64,000 nucleotides of DNA, taken from the NCBI RefSeq assembly GCF_027568475.1, contig NZ_JANKZG010000003.1:1-64000 (forward strand), read 5' to 3'. Shown here one piece after another: positions 30,864 through 40,326 of this stretch (positions within the stretch are counted from its first letter, which is position 1; every line of letters starts with the position of its first letter). The DNA is from Acinetobacter sp. HY1485 (GTDB taxonomy: Bacteria > Pseudomonadota > Gammaproteobacteria > Pseudomonadales > Moraxellaceae). The position numbers and the translations under genes are program-made. Below the pieces are notes generated by a model. It saw only the letters and a list, made by a program, of their open reading frames with translations. It did not search any database and had not been told where the DNA came from.

Positions 30864-31633
30864 ATATGACACAATTACAAACTGCACTTTGGACATTAGT
30901 TGTTAAAGAAATACGGCGTTTTATGCGTATTTGGCCGCAAACGCTTTTACCTCCTGCTATTACGATGAGTCTTTACTTTGTCATTTTTGGAAACTTGGTG
31001 GGTTCGCGTATTGGCGATATGGGTGGTTTTACCTATATGCAGTTTATTGTACCTGGTCTTATCATGATGTCTGTGATTACCAACAGCTATTCAAACGTAT
31101 GCTCAAGTTTTTTTAGTGCCAAATTTCAACATAGTATTGAAGAACTGATTACAAGTCCGATGCCCTTATACCTTATTTTGTGGGGTTATGTCATTGGTGG
31201 CGTGGCGCGTGGTGTACTTGTTGGTTTTATTGTGACGTTAGTCAGTTTATTTTTTACAGACCTACATATTCATAGCTTTTTTATCACTATTTACACAGTT
31301 GTCATTACAAGTTTACTTTTTTCGATTGCAGGCTTTATTAATGCAGTCTATGCGCGCTCATTTGATGATATTTCCATCGTTCCAACCTTTGTTTTAACTC
31401 CACTTACCTACTTAGGTGGTGTATTTTATGCCATTAGTACGTTAAGCCCATTTTGGCAAAAGCTTTCACTCGCAAACCCTATTGTATATATGGTCAATGC
31501 TTTTCGTTACGGTATCTTAGGACACAGTGACGTGAATGTTGGGATTTCCTTAACAGCTATTACTTTATTTTGTGGTGCCTTTTATGGCTTTGCTTACTAT
31601 TTACTATCTCGCGGTTCAGGAATACGTCAATGA
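30860..31633 (+). CDS. yadH: ABC-2 type permease YadH
   Basis: 257 residues with six hydrophobic segments and the ABC-2 signature VPTFVLTPLTYLGGVFYAIS near residue 175-195. It is the membrane partner of YadG. The substrate is not known. The stop overlaps the queF start (ATGA), giving a three-gene unit. Confidence 0.92.
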   Translation: MNMTQLQTALWTLVVKEIRRFMRIWPQTLLPPAITMSLYFVIFGNLVGSRIGDMGGFTYMQFIVPGLIMMSVITNSYSNVCSSFFSAKFQHSIEELITSPMPLYLILWGYVIGGVARGVLVGFIVTLVSLFFTDLHIHSFFITIYTVVITSLLFSIAGFINAVYARSFDDISIVPTFVLTPLTYLGGVFYAISTLSPFWQKLSLANPIVYMVNAFRYGILGHSDVNVGISLTAITLFCGAFYGFAYYLLSRGSGIRQ

Positions 31634-32439
31634 GTGTAGAAAAATCATTATTGGGTAAAGACACACAATACCCAACCCATTATCAACCTGAGATTTTGTT
31701 TCCAATTGAACGTGCACCTTCGCGTGAAACATATGCTCAAATTGAGCAACAAGGTTGCGATTGGTGGCATGTATTTGAACTTTCTTGGTTAAATATGTCA
31801 GGTATTCCTCAGGTTGCCATTGGTCGTTTGTGCTTACCTGCAAATTCACCTTATCTCATCGAATCTAAATCTTTAAAACTTTATTTTAACAGCTTAAACT
31901 TTACTCAATTTGAATCTAAAGATGCTTTAAAAACACTGGTTGAAAAAGATTTATCTGAGGCAGCAAAAGCATCTGTAACCCTTACACTCCTAGATGCAAA
32001 CCATCTTGAAGTTGTGCAACCACAAGGGCAATGTTTGGATAAGTTAGAACCAAAACAGTTATCTTCACATCCCAATGCAAGCTTGCTTCAACTCAGTGAT
32101 GATCGTTCAATTATAGAGACACAGTATTACTCTAATCTATTAAGAAGCAATTGCCCTGTAACAGGACAGCCTGACTGGGGTACTGTGTTTATTCACTATA
32201 AAGGTCAAAAGATTTGTGAAGAAAGTTTATTAGCTTATATTATTTCATTTCGTGAACATAATGGCTTTCATGAGCAGTGCGTAGAACAAATGTATGCCGA
32301 TCTTTACCATAGCTTTAAACCTGAAAAACTGATGGTATATGCAGCGTACACACGCCGTGGTGGTTTAGACATTAATCCATGTCGTGTATCAGATCCTAGT
32401 CTAATTCCTACGCAACCTGTACGTCTAGCACGCCAATAG
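31630..32439 (+). CDS. queF: NADPH-dependent 7-cyano-7-deazaguanine reductase (long form)
   Basis: 269 residues from the ATG at 31630 (overlapping the yadH stop). It reduces preQ0 to preQ1 in queuosine synthesis. The catalytic motif is LRSNCPVTGQPDWGTV, with Cys-175 forming the thioimide and Asp-182 the proton donor. The C-terminal YAAYTRRGGLDINPCR is also conserved. The two-domain length matches the E. coli-type enzyme. Confidence 0.95.
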   Translation: MSVEKSLLGKDTQYPTHYQPEILFPIERAPSRETYAQIEQQGCDWWHVFELSWLNMSGIPQVAIGRLCLPANSPYLIESKSLKLYFNSLNFTQFESKDALKTLVEKDLSEAAKASVTLTLLDANHLEVVQPQGQCLDKLEPKQLSSHPNASLLQLSDDRSIIETQYYSNLLRSNCPVTGQPDWGTVFIHYKGQKICEESLLAYIISFREHNGFHEQCVEQMYADLYHSFKPEKLMVYAAYTRRGGLDINPCRVSDPSLIPTQPVRLARQ

Positions 32440-32449
32440 CGGAGTAAAT

Positions 32450-33103
32450 ATGTCACACTTTGGTTTTATTCCTTCTGATGAGTTACTTTATAAAATTCAA
32501 ACAGCTGTTCGTCAGAAAAACGCGCAAGAGCCACTCTATTTGATGCGCGATGAGATTGCATTAATGGTCAATCAAGAGATTATTGATGCCATTTTAACTA
32601 ATGGGATTTCTCAATTTCCAAACAGTGAAAAAAAAGAAACTGCAGAAAAGTTGGCAACATTTATAAAATCGAGTGTGGCAAGTTTGCTTAAACAGCTTTT
32701 AAGCGAAACACCTAATGCTGAAGTAAAAGCATCCTTAAAATTTTCTCAAAATACCTTGTTTAAAAATGCCGATGGACAATGGCATATGGGACTCATTTTA
32801 GAACAACCCCTCGTGACAAGTCTAAAGCACGATTTTGATCTTTTAAAAACAGGGCAAAGAATTAATTTAGAAGTACTCACAGAAAATTATAAGTTTTTTG
32901 CCGATGAGGTGATCCGTCATTATATGCATGACTTTAATCAGACACTTAATTTAGGCATGATTAAGCGAAAAGCAGCTGATATGGGATGTACAGCTATCAC
33001 CAAAGCGGTTCATATGGCAATTGGCAAACTTATTCCACGTTTAACAAAAGATGAATTACAGGCATTAGCGACCTATCACGATACACTATTTTTTTATGAA
33101 TAA
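32450..33103 (+). CDS. Conserved hypothetical protein (217 aa)
   Basis: Begins MSHFGFIPSDELLYKIQTAV and is largely helical, with LEVLTENYKFFADEVIRHYM and a C-terminal LTKDELQALATYHDTLFFYE. No signal peptide or membrane span. It lies 10 bp after queF and 56 bp before rodA, so possibly co-transcribed. I do not recognise the family; it may be confined to Acinetobacter and relatives. Confidence 0.75.
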   Translation: MSHFGFIPSDELLYKIQTAVRQKNAQEPLYLMRDEIALMVNQEIIDAILTNGISQFPNSEKKETAEKLATFIKSSVASLLKQLLSETPNAEVKASLKFSQNTLFKNADGQWHMGLILEQPLVTSLKHDFDLLKTGQRINLEVLTENYKFFADEVIRHYMHDFNQTLNLGMIKRKAADMGCTAITKAVHMAIGKLIPRLTKDELQALATYHDTLFFYE

Positions 33104-33159
33104 CTTAGTGCAGTGTGATAGCATTTCGACTGCTGATCATCACCTGTTTTTACACTGTC

Positions 33160-34302
33160 ATGGCACCAAGTTCACAATATAAATTTTTACGCCAAGCCCC
33201 ACGCGATGGGTTAAGCACAGCAATGCAACCTTCTCGCTGGCAACGTCTACATATTGACCCATGGCTTTGCTTATTTTTGTTTTTAAATGCGTGCCTTGGG
33301 CTTACTGTACTTTATAGCGCATCTGCCCAAGATTTAGGTTTAGTCACTAAACAAGCCATCAGTTTTTGTATTGGCTTTGCTGTGATGGCAACAGTTGCAC
33401 AAATTCCACCCAAGGTTTTTCAATCATTTTCTCCTTATTTTTACCTATTTGGCGTGATTTGTTTGGTAGGTGTTAAGGTATTTGGTGAAGTACGAATGGG
33501 GGCACAAAGATGGTTAAGTATCCCTGGTTTGGGCAGTGTCCAACCCAGTGAATTTATGAAACTTGGTATGCCCATGATGACAGCATGGTTTTTAACACGT
33601 TTTGCTATGCCACCCAAACTTAAACATGTTATTGCCACACTCATTCTCATTTTTATTCCTTTCATTCTGATTGCCGAACAACCCGATTTAGGTACATCTT
33701 TATTAGTACTTGGTAGTGGCATTTTTGTACTTTTTTTAAGTGGACTTTCTTGGAAATTAATTGCAACTGCTATTGCAGGCGCAGGTGCTGTTATTCCGAT
33801 TGCTTGGGAGTTTTTATTACATGACTATCAAAAACAACGGGTTCTAACTTTGCTTAATCCCGAAGCTGATGCGCTTGGTACAGGTTGGAATATTATTCAA
33901 TCTAAAACCGCTATTGGCTCGGGTGGCTTTTCAGGTAAAGGCTTTTTAGAGGGTACCCAATCGCATTTACATTTTTTACCCGAAGGTCATACAGATTTTG
34001 TCATTGCTGCCTATTCCGAAGAATTTGGCTTGATTGGCGTTACTATTTTAATTTTGTTGTACTTTGCTATTATCTGCCGAACATTCCAAATTGGCATGGG
34101 TAGTTTTCATAACTATGGTCGCTTATTGGCGAGTGCCTATGGATTGTCATTTTTTGTATATGTTTTTGTCAATGCAGGTATGGTGAGTGGTATTTTACCT
34201 GTGGTTGGTGTGCCATTGCCATTTATGAGTTATGGCGGTACTGCCATCATTACCCTCATGACAGCATTTGGTATTGTCATGTCCATTCATACGCATCGTT
34301 AA
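33160..34302 (+). CDS. rodA: Rod-shape SEDS glycosyltransferase RodA
   Basis: 380 residues from the ATG at 33160 (the frame extends to a GTG at 33115). Multi-span SEDS protein with AQRWLSIPGLGSVQPSEFMK, AEQPDLGTSLLV, and SHLHFLPEGHTDFVIAAYSE ... GVPLPFMSYGGTAIIT. It polymerises peptidoglycan with PBP2 during elongation. Next to mltB, another wall gene. Confidence 0.94.
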   Translation: MAPSSQYKFLRQAPRDGLSTAMQPSRWQRLHIDPWLCLFLFLNACLGLTVLYSASAQDLGLVTKQAISFCIGFAVMATVAQIPPKVFQSFSPYFYLFGVICLVGVKVFGEVRMGAQRWLSIPGLGSVQPSEFMKLGMPMMTAWFLTRFAMPPKLKHVIATLILIFIPFILIAEQPDLGTSLLVLGSGIFVLFLSGLSWKLIATAIAGAGAVIPIAWEFLLHDYQKQRVLTLLNPEADALGTGWNIIQSKTAIGSGGFSGKGFLEGTQSHLHFLPEGHTDFVIAAYSEEFGLIGVTILILLYFAIICRTFQIGMGSFHNYGRLLASAYGLSFFVYVFVNAGMVSGILPVVGVPLPFMSYGGTAIITLMTAFGIVMSIHTHR

Positions 34303-34317
34303 TTTTAGGTTCACTTC

Positions 34318-35304
34318 ATGTGGTATAAAAAAATTTCAAAAACCATTGCCGTTTGTAGCCTCGCTCTTGTCAGTAGCTCTTTTTGTCTTGCTAACGATTT
34401 TGCCTTATCACCTGATTATGCAACATTTAAAGCCAATACTATGCAAACCTATGGGTTAACTGCCGACCAAATTGATCAAGCAATGCTAGGTACTCAAAAT
34501 CGTCCTAATATTCTTAAAATTATGGAACGACCAGGTGAAAGTAAACCTTGGTATCAATACCAAAGCATGTTTTTAGTTGATGGCACTATCAATAAAGGAG
34601 CAAACTTCAAAGCACAATATAGCAATGCTTTACAACGCGCAGAGGCACAATATGGCGTATCTCAAAATGTTATTTTAGGAATTTTAGGTGTAGAGACAGG
34701 CTATGGTAGTAATAAAGGCAATATCATAACGCGTGATGCCTTAGCGACTCTTGCTTTTGGTTACCCACGCCGTGCTCAATATTTTCAAAATGAACTTGCA
34801 GCCTTAATTGCATGGACATACAAAGAAAATTACCCTATCGCTACGATTACAGGTTCATATGCAGGTGCTGTGGGTTACCCACAATTCATGCCAAGTAATA
34901 TCACTAAATATGGCGTAGATTATGATGGTAACGGACACATTGACTTACGCAACTCGCCTACTGATGCAATTGGCTCTATCGCAAATTATTTAGCACAACA
35001 AGGTTGGGAACGTGATCGTCCTATTGCCTATCCTGCAACTTATACAGGAAACAACCCCGAAGAAATAATTAGTAAAGATTTAACTCAACCTCTACCTTAC
35101 GGTGTTGTCAAACAATTTGGTATTAGTAGTTTAAATCCTAATATTGATGATTTAGATTTAGTGAATGTTATTCAATTACAGAGCGAAAATGGTCCTATTT
35201 ATTACGTGACTTTTCCAAATTTTCAAGTCATTACAACTTACAACAAAAGCCGTATGTATGCCACAGCAGTATGGCAACTCGGTACAGCCGTTTTTAACAA
35301 ATAA
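34318..35304 (+). CDS. mltB: Membrane-bound lytic transglycosylase B
   Basis: 328 residues. A signal peptide (MWYKKISKTIAVCSLALVSS, cleavage near Ala-25) without a clear lipobox. Catalytic motif GILGVETGYGSNKG (Glu-126), then GAVGYPQFMPSNITKYGVDY and DGNGHIDLRNSPTDAIGSIA. It cleaves murein to anhydromuropeptides. 15 bp after rodA. Confidence 0.93.
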   Translation: MWYKKISKTIAVCSLALVSSSFCLANDFALSPDYATFKANTMQTYGLTADQIDQAMLGTQNRPNILKIMERPGESKPWYQYQSMFLVDGTINKGANFKAQYSNALQRAEAQYGVSQNVILGILGVETGYGSNKGNIITRDALATLAFGYPRRAQYFQNELAALIAWTYKENYPIATITGSYAGAVGYPQFMPSNITKYGVDYDGNGHIDLRNSPTDAIGSIANYLAQQGWERDRPIAYPATYTGNNPEEIISKDLTQPLPYGVVKQFGISSLNPNIDDLDLVNVIQLQSENGPIYYVTFPNFQVITTYNKSRMYATAVWQLGTAVFNK

Positions 35305-35316
35305 CTTACAACCAAA

Positions 35317-35373
35317 ACCAACATAAATAGTCAAGATATATTTTTTTAATTAAACGGTTTATGTTGGTCATTT
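35317..35373 (+). terminator. Terminator of rodA-mltB
   Basis: ACCAACATAAA (35317-35327) pairs with TTTATGTTGGT (35358-35368), followed by CATTTTTAT. Loop is long (30 nt). Confidence 0.65.
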
Positions 35374-35592
35374 TTATATTTAGTTACATTTAAGTATATT
35401 TTTTAACCTAAAAAATGTGCCTTGTAGAGCTTTTTGTAACTATATACTAATCTTTATAGACATGTATTGCTTAGTCTTAATATTATCCTGCCTACGTCAA
35501 ATAGTTGAGCAAATCAACTAAAAAAGACTTACTTGAATTTTAACAACTTACCACGATGTTAAAGATTCAGTGTCTTTTAGGAGATAAAATAC

Positions 35593-36201
35593 ATGCGTCA
35601 CCCCTTAAAAACGTTGATGTTCTTGAGTTTTGCTGTTACCACGTCTTTTACACATGCAGATATGCTTGAGTCATCATCGCTTAATAATGATTCGGATAGC
35701 TCATCAAACCTAGCCGCCCGTGTTGTAAATAAAAACTCAAATTACGATCATATTCCTTCAATCAACAGTCTTTCAATCACTGAGCGTTCAGGTGATAGTA
35801 TCCGCCGTCAAACACTGGCTGCCAAAGTATCTGCACCACAAGATGAGCCTTCAGTCATTGATAAATTGAACACCGTTGCATCTAATACTGTACGTAAATT
35901 TTCGCAAACAGGTGTTGCATCTTGGTACGGTCGCCAATTTCATGGTCGTAAAACAGCAAGTGGTGATACATTTGATATGAATGCACTTACTGCTGCACAC
36001 CGTAGCTTACCGCTGAACTGTTATGTACGTGTTACGAATAAAGATAACGGCAAAAGTGTTGTTGTTAAGGTCAATGACCGCGGTCCATTCCATGGTAACC
36101 GTGTACTAGACTTATCTTATGGTGCAGCTAAACGTTTAGGTGTAACAAACTCAGGTACTGCAAAAGTAAGTATCGAACGTGTGAGTGGACCAAACGCATA
36201 A
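35593..36201 (+). CDS. rlpA: RlpA-like septal-ring lytic transglycosylase
   Basis: 202 residues. Signal peptide MRHPLKTLMFLSFAVTTSFT. The double-psi beta-barrel at residues ~108-198 has GVASWYGRQFHGRKTASGDT, LTAAHRSLPLNCYVRVTN and VVVKVNDRGPFHGNRVLDLS, with the conserved His and Asp. No SPOR domain, unlike E. coli RlpA. The upstream 288 bp hold the rodA-mltB terminator and a promoter region but no gene. Confidence 0.88.
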   Translation: MRHPLKTLMFLSFAVTTSFTHADMLESSSLNNDSDSSSNLAARVVNKNSNYDHIPSINSLSITERSGDSIRRQTLAAKVSAPQDEPSVIDKLNTVASNTVRKFSQTGVASWYGRQFHGRKTASGDTFDMNALTAAHRSLPLNCYVRVTNKDNGKSVVVKVNDRGPFHGNRVLDLSYGAAKRLGVTNSGTAKVSIERVSGPNA

Positions 36202-36228
36202 CATCCTGCTCTCCTTTTGACTGAATCC

Positions 36229-36252
36229 AAGCCACATGAAGTGGCTTTTTTT
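36229..36252. terminator. Terminator between rlpA and azlD
   Basis: AAGCCAC-ATGAA-GTGGCTT followed by a T-run on the plus strand. Confidence 0.85.
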
Positions 36253-36550
36253 ATATTATATTGATAAAGCAATAGAACATCATGAGGCTACAACAAACAT
36301 TCACTAAGGTATAACGTAAAATTAGTGAAAATAATAAACAAAATAACATACCATAAATATAAGCAGGAACAACTTTACTGTCTTGTACCCAAATAACCTG
36401 TACACACATCGCAGTGAACAAGCAAGGTGCCGCATAATTCAGCATACGTACTATATAATTAGGTAATTTCAGCTTAACTTTAGGTTCTAAAAGAATAAAT
36501 CTATTTAAAAAAACGATAACTGCCATACTTAAAATTAAAATCCATGACAT
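36251..36550 (-). CDS. azlD: AzlD-family branched-chain amino acid export subunit
   Basis: 99 residues with about four hydrophobic segments (MSWILILSMAVIVFLNRFIL; MLNYAAPCLFTAMCVQVIWV). It pairs with AzlC as in Bacillus and E. coli YgaH/YgaZ to export branched-chain amino acids. 0-bp gap from azlC. Confidence 0.82.
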   Translation of the reverse strand: MSWILILSMAVIVFLNRFILLEPKVKLKLPNYIVRMLNYAAPCLFTAMCVQVIWVQDSKVVPAYIYGMLFCLLFSLILRYTLVNVCCSLMMFYCFINII

Positions 36551-37210
36551 TTATTTTACTTCCTTTGTAAATGCACCTGCTGCCATTCCGATTAAACTTG
36601 AAAAAATAAAAGCACTTGGACAAGAAAAATAATTTAAAATACACATACTGCTAGCCGTAATCAGAACTGCTTTAAAATGAGTTTTTGTTTTGATTAAGCT
36701 AATAATAATAGGCAAAAAAAGTGCAATAATAAAAAAATCAAAATGGTATTGATTTAAATCATTTACAGTATGAGATAAAAAGATACCCAAGATATTTGAA
36801 AAGAACCAAAAAAAATAAAAGCATAAACCTGCACCAAGCAAAAACTGGAACTTTTCTTTTGGATATCTTATGCCTATTGCAAAAAGTTCATCTGTTAATA
36901 AAAACCCAAATAAAAGTCTTTTTTGTATAGGCTGATGAATAAGATCATTTCTAAAATGTAATGCATATATTAAATGCTGAAGGGTAATAAAAAATGTACT
37001 GATCAAGATAACAAAAACTGACGCATGCGCTTGAATGAGCGTTAAGCTTAAAAGCTGAGCTGCACCTGCAAATATAAGCAATGCCATGGCGCACGTTTTA
37101 TAAAAAGAGAGTTCCATTTGAGTTGCCATTGATCCTGTTAAAACTCCCCAAGGAACTGTAACAAGTGCAAAAGGTAATATAACAAAACTACCCTTAAAAA
37201 ATGCTTTCAT
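36551..37210 (-). CDS. azlC: AzlC-family branched-chain amino acid exporter
   Basis: 219 residues from the ATG at 37210 (AGGATATGGT upstream; the frame opens at 37234). Multi-span, with LPFALVTVPWGVLTGSMATQ, LIFAGAAQLLSLTLI and FFITLQHLIYALHFRNDL, the conserved AzlC signatures. The promoter region of azlCD must lie in or next to the heptamer repeat at 37282-37406. Confidence 0.88.
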   Translation of the reverse strand: MKAFFKGSFVILPFALVTVPWGVLTGSMATQMELSFYKTCAMALLIFAGAAQLLSLTLIQAHASVFVILISTFFITLQHLIYALHFRNDLIHQPIQKRLLFGFLLTDELFAIGIRYPKEKFQFLLGAGLCFYFFWFFSNILGIFLSHTVNDLNQYHFDFFIIALFLPIIISLIKTKTHFKAVLITASSMCILNYFSCPSAFIFSSLIGMAAGAFTKEVK

Positions 37211-37281
37211 ACCATATCCTCTTCTCCTATTCAAAGTGTCCCAAATACTTCAAATTAAAGATTGAATGATATTGCTCAGAT

Positions 37282-37406
37282 CGGACATCGGACATCGGAC
37301 ATCGGACATCGGACATCGGACATCGGACATCGGACATCGGACATCGGACATCGGACATCGGACATCGGACATCGGACATCGGACATCGGACATCGGACAT
37401 CGGACA
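37282..37406. repeat. Heptanucleotide tandem repeat, unit CGGACAT, 17.9 copies
   Basis: 125 bp of perfect CGGACAT units between the stop of the AraC regulator and azlC. No interruption is seen. It starts 72 bp upstream of the azlC start and ends 10 bp before the regulator stop. Copy number of such arrays changes by slippage. Confidence 0.97.
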
Positions 37407-37415
37407 AAAGCTAAA

Positions 37416-38240
37416 TTATTTTAAATAAGAGATATACTGTAATGGTGTTACGCCCACTGCTTTTTTAAAATGACGATTAAAATGACTTTGATCTGAAAAT
37501 CCACAATTTAGAGCAACGTCACTAATCTTATACCCTTGTTTTAGTTGTTTTCTTGCCTTACTTAAACGAATTTGAATAAGCCAAGCATGTGGAGGTATAC
37601 CCACAATTTTTTTAAATTGTCTCAAAAAATGCCAAGAACTCAACGAAACTAACTCCGCAAGTTCATTTAAAGAAAAATCATATTCTGGTGTATCTGTCAT
37701 TAATGATTTAACAAAGTTAATTTTTTGTTCTACTTCTGGCAAATCAATAATCGCTTGTGGTTTACGGCTATAACGAGAAACTAGACAAGCCAATGTAGAT
37801 AAATACATAGTTTCTTTTAATAAGGTATTCCCATACTGTTCTAATAAGTCAAATAATAAAACAAATTGCTGTGCAAGACCTTGATCATGAATAACAGCAT
37901 TTGGAAACCACGGAATTTGTTGTTTAATAAAAAAATCTTGTGTGACGTCAGCTATCATTTCTGGTGTTGGATAAATTGCCCGATAACTCCAACCTGAATC
38001 CACTGCTGAAGAACCTGTATGCGCTTCATCAGAATTTACCAAAATGATATCGCCTTTAGGTGCAATATGTCGCTGCCCCGAGCGATAAAAAGACTGCGCT
38101 CCGTCTTCAATTACACCAATACAATACCCTTCATGTACATGCTTAGAAAATTGCTTTTGATGATATTGTGCCTTAAGTAATTCTAAACCGCCTAACTCTT
38201 TAAGATGGCGATAATCTGTAAATTCTTTTTGAGCTTGCAT
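37416..38240 (-). CDS. AraC-family regulator, probably of azlCD
   Basis: 274 residues. The N-terminal cupin-like AraC-binding domain (residues ~10-140: HVHEGYCIGVIEDGAQSFYR; IAPKGDIILVNSDEAHTGS) precedes two helix-turn-helix motifs: NELAELVSLSSWHFLRQFKK and YKISDVALNCGFSDQSHFNR. It is upstream of azlC on the same strand, a common regulator-exporter pairing. The heptamer array lies just after its stop. Confidence 0.92.
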   Translation of the reverse strand: MQAQKEFTDYRHLKELGGLELLKAQYHQKQFSKHVHEGYCIGVIEDGAQSFYRSGQRHIAPKGDIILVNSDEAHTGSSAVDSGWSYRAIYPTPEMIADVTQDFFIKQQIPWFPNAVIHDQGLAQQFVLLFDLLEQYGNTLLKETMYLSTLACLVSRYSRKPQAIIDLPEVEQKINFVKSLMTDTPEYDFSLNELAELVSLSSWHFLRQFKKIVGIPPHAWLIQIRLSKARKQLKQGYKISDVALNCGFSDQSHFNRHFKKAVGVTPLQYISYLK

Positions 38241-38315
38241 ATTTTTTCTCTATCTCTCACCTCACTTTAGCAAACACAGCCATAAAATATAGAACAAAAT
38301 TGCTTTTTCCTGAAC

Positions 38316-38347
38316 AAAAAAAAGTCCCATTTTCAGGGACTTTTTTT
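38316..38347. terminator. Terminator between tsf and the AraC gene
   Basis: AAAGTCCC (38321-38328) and GGGACTTT (38336-38343) with flanking A and T runs. It serves tsf on the minus strand. Confidence 0.88.
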
Positions 38348-38362
38348 ACAGCGATATACTAA

Positions 38363-39238
38363 TTACTTAGCAGCCGCTTGAGCAGCCGCAACTTCGTCAG
38401 CGAAGCTCATTTCTGCTTTTTTCTCAATTCCTTCGCCTACTTCAAAGCGAACAAATTCTGCAACAGTTGTACCAGTTGCTTTTAATACTTCAGCAACTTT
38501 TTTATCGTTGTCAATTACGTACATTTGACGATCTAAAGCAACTTCGTTCAAGTATTTCTCAACTGAACCAGTTACCATTTTTTCAACGATATTTGCAGGC
38601 TTACCAGATTCAATTGCTTTTGCTTCAGCAATTTCTTTCTCTTTTGCTACAAGCTCAGCAGGTACAGCTTCAGCATTTACTGCAACTGGGTTGAACGCAG
38701 CAATGTGCATTGCAAGACCTTTACCAGTATCAGCATCACCTGTGTAAGATACAACAACACCAATTTTTAAACCGTGTTTGTAAACTGCAAGGTTGTCACC
38801 TTCTACAATTTTTGCACGACGTACTTGGATGTTTTCACCAATTTTTTGAACAAGAGCAATACGCGCTTCTTCAACTGATTGACCATCTTCTAATTTTAAT
38901 TCAGCAACTTTAGCAACATCTGTTTCACCAGATGCTAAAATTACTTGAGCAACTTTATTAGAGAAGTTCGCAAAGTTTTCGTCTTTAGCAACGAAATCTG
39001 TTTGGCAGTTTACTTCTACTAATACTGCTTTATTACCTTCTTGAACGATAGTAATAGCACCATCAGCTGCGATGTTACCTGCTTTTTTAGCAGCTTTTGC
39101 TTGACCAGATTTACGAAGGTTATCAATCGCTAACTCGACATCACCATTCGCTTCTGTTAAAGCTTTTTTGCATTCCATCATCGCAAGACCAGTACGGTCA
39201 CGTAATTCTTTTACCATGCTTGCAGTAATTGCAGTCAT
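38363..39238 (-). CDS. tsf: Translation elongation factor Ts
   Basis: 291 residues. Begins MTAITASMVKELRDRTGLAM and MECKKALTEANGDVELAID, then VNCQTDFVAKDENF, the canonical EF-Ts motifs. It regenerates EF-Tu-GTP. Follows rpsB with a hairpin between, the usual arrangement. Confidence 0.98.
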   Translation of the reverse strand: MTAITASMVKELRDRTGLAMMECKKALTEANGDVELAIDNLRKSGQAKAAKKAGNIAADGAITIVQEGNKAVLVEVNCQTDFVAKDENFANFSNKVAQVILASGETDVAKVAELKLEDGQSVEEARIALVQKIGENIQVRRAKIVEGDNLAVYKHGLKIGVVVSYTGDADTGKGLAMHIAAFNPVAVNAEAVPAELVAKEKEIAEAKAIESGKPANIVEKMVTGSVEKYLNEVALDRQMYVIDNDKKVAEVLKATGTTVAEFVRFEVGEGIEKKAEMSFADEVAAAQAAAK

Positions 39239-39280
39239 GTTATTCTCCTAAAAGGTAGAAAAAAATAAATCTATTAACAA

Positions 39281-39309
39281 AAACGGCTCAAAGAACCTCT
39301 GAGCCGTTT
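39281..39309 (-). terminator. Hairpin between rpsB and tsf
   Basis: AAACGGCTCA (39281-39290) pairs with TGAGCCGTTT (39300-39309); on the minus strand it is followed by TTTGTT. Probably a partial terminator or processing site that sets the rpsB/tsf ratio. Confidence 0.75.
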
Positions 39310-39375
39310 ACTTTTTTGACGCTTATTTTGCCACCGTTACGTGTCGCACTTATGACAGTTCAGCGTCAAAACGCA

Positions 39376-40122
39376 TTAAGCTTCAGAAGCTTTAGCTTCT
39401 TCGCCTTTCGCTTGAGCATTTGCTTGAGTTTGAGCGTATTCTTTACCAGCAAGAACCGCATCAGCCATAGCTGTCGCGTAAAGTGTTACTGCACGGATCG
39501 CATCATCGTTACCAGGAATAACGTAATCTACGTTATCTGGGTTAGAGTTTGTATCAACGATACCGATTACAGGAATACCAAGGTTTTTAGCTTCTTTAAT
39601 TGCAATCGCTTCGTGATCTACGTCGATTACAAATAATGCGTCAGGTAAACCACCCATGTTTTTAACGCCGCCTAAAGCACGTTCAAGCTTGTCCATTTCA
39701 CGAGTACGCTCTAATGCTTCACGCTTAGTAAGCTTAGCAAAAGTACCGTCTTGTGATTGAGTTTGAAGATCTTTCAAACGGTTGATAGATTGGCGAAGTG
39801 TTTTCCAGTTCGTCAACATACCACCTAACCAACGGTGATCTACGTATGGTTGACCAGCGCGTTGAGCTTGTTCACGGATGATGTTAGAAGCAGCACGTTT
39901 TGTACCAACAAATAGAACTTTGTTCTTTTTGCTAGCAAGCTGGTTAGCAAAGTTCAATGCATCATTTAACGCAGGCACAGTGTGCTCAAGGTTAATGATG
40001 TGAATTTTGTTACGAGCACCAAAAATGTATTGGTTCATTTTTGGGTTCCAAAAACGTGTTTGGTGACCAAAGTGTGCGCCAGCTTGAAGAAGGTCGCGCA
40101 TGCTTACGTTGTAATCTGCCAT
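39376..40122 (-). CDS. rpsB: 30S ribosomal protein S2
   Basis: 248 residues. Motifs [56 protein letters not shown] and [20 protein letters not shown]. Ends with an Ala/Gln/Glu-rich tail. Divergent from map. Confidence 0.98.
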   Translation of the reverse strand: MADYNVSMRDLLQAGAHFGHQTRFWNPKMNQYIFGARNKIHIINLEHTVPALNDALNFANQLASKKNKVLFVGTKRAASNIIREQAQRAGQPYVDHRWLGGMLTNWKTLRQSINRLKDLQTQSQDGTFAKLTKREALERTREMDKLERALGGVKNMGGLPDALFVIDVDHEAIAIKEAKNLGIPVIGIVDTNSNPDNVDYVIPGNDDAIRAVTLYATAMADAVLAGKEYAQTQANAQAKGEEAKASEA

Positions 40123-40141
40123 TTTTTTACCTTAAAAATTT

Positions 40142-40187
40142 GGGTTAAGCCTCCATACGTCCTCATTCTCCACCTTTACAGGCACCC
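40142..40187 (-). promoter_or_regulatory. Structured rpsB leader
   Basis: On the minus strand GGGTGCC pairs with GGC-TTA-ACCC (a 3-nt bulge) around a purine-rich loop, 20-65 bp before the rpsB start. Gammaproteobacterial rpsB leaders bind S2 for autoregulation; this is a candidate of that kind. Confidence 0.35.
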
Positions 40188-40326
40188 AGAGCAATGTGTC
40201 GACATATGTGCGGATTTGATACAGCTTTATCTAAAAAACTTCACGTTTATTCACGAAAAGCATTTGATAAAACGGGTGCGTATTTATACCATAGTCACAT
40301 ACAAATTACCAAAAGTTTTTAGCACT

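Noticed and set aside
37282..37406. CRISPR array
   Set aside because: The units are 7 bp with no spacers, so it is a simple tandem repeat.
39982..40326. N-terminal extension of methionine aminopeptidase
   Set aside because: It overlaps rpsB and its leader; family length and a normal start at 40327 fit.
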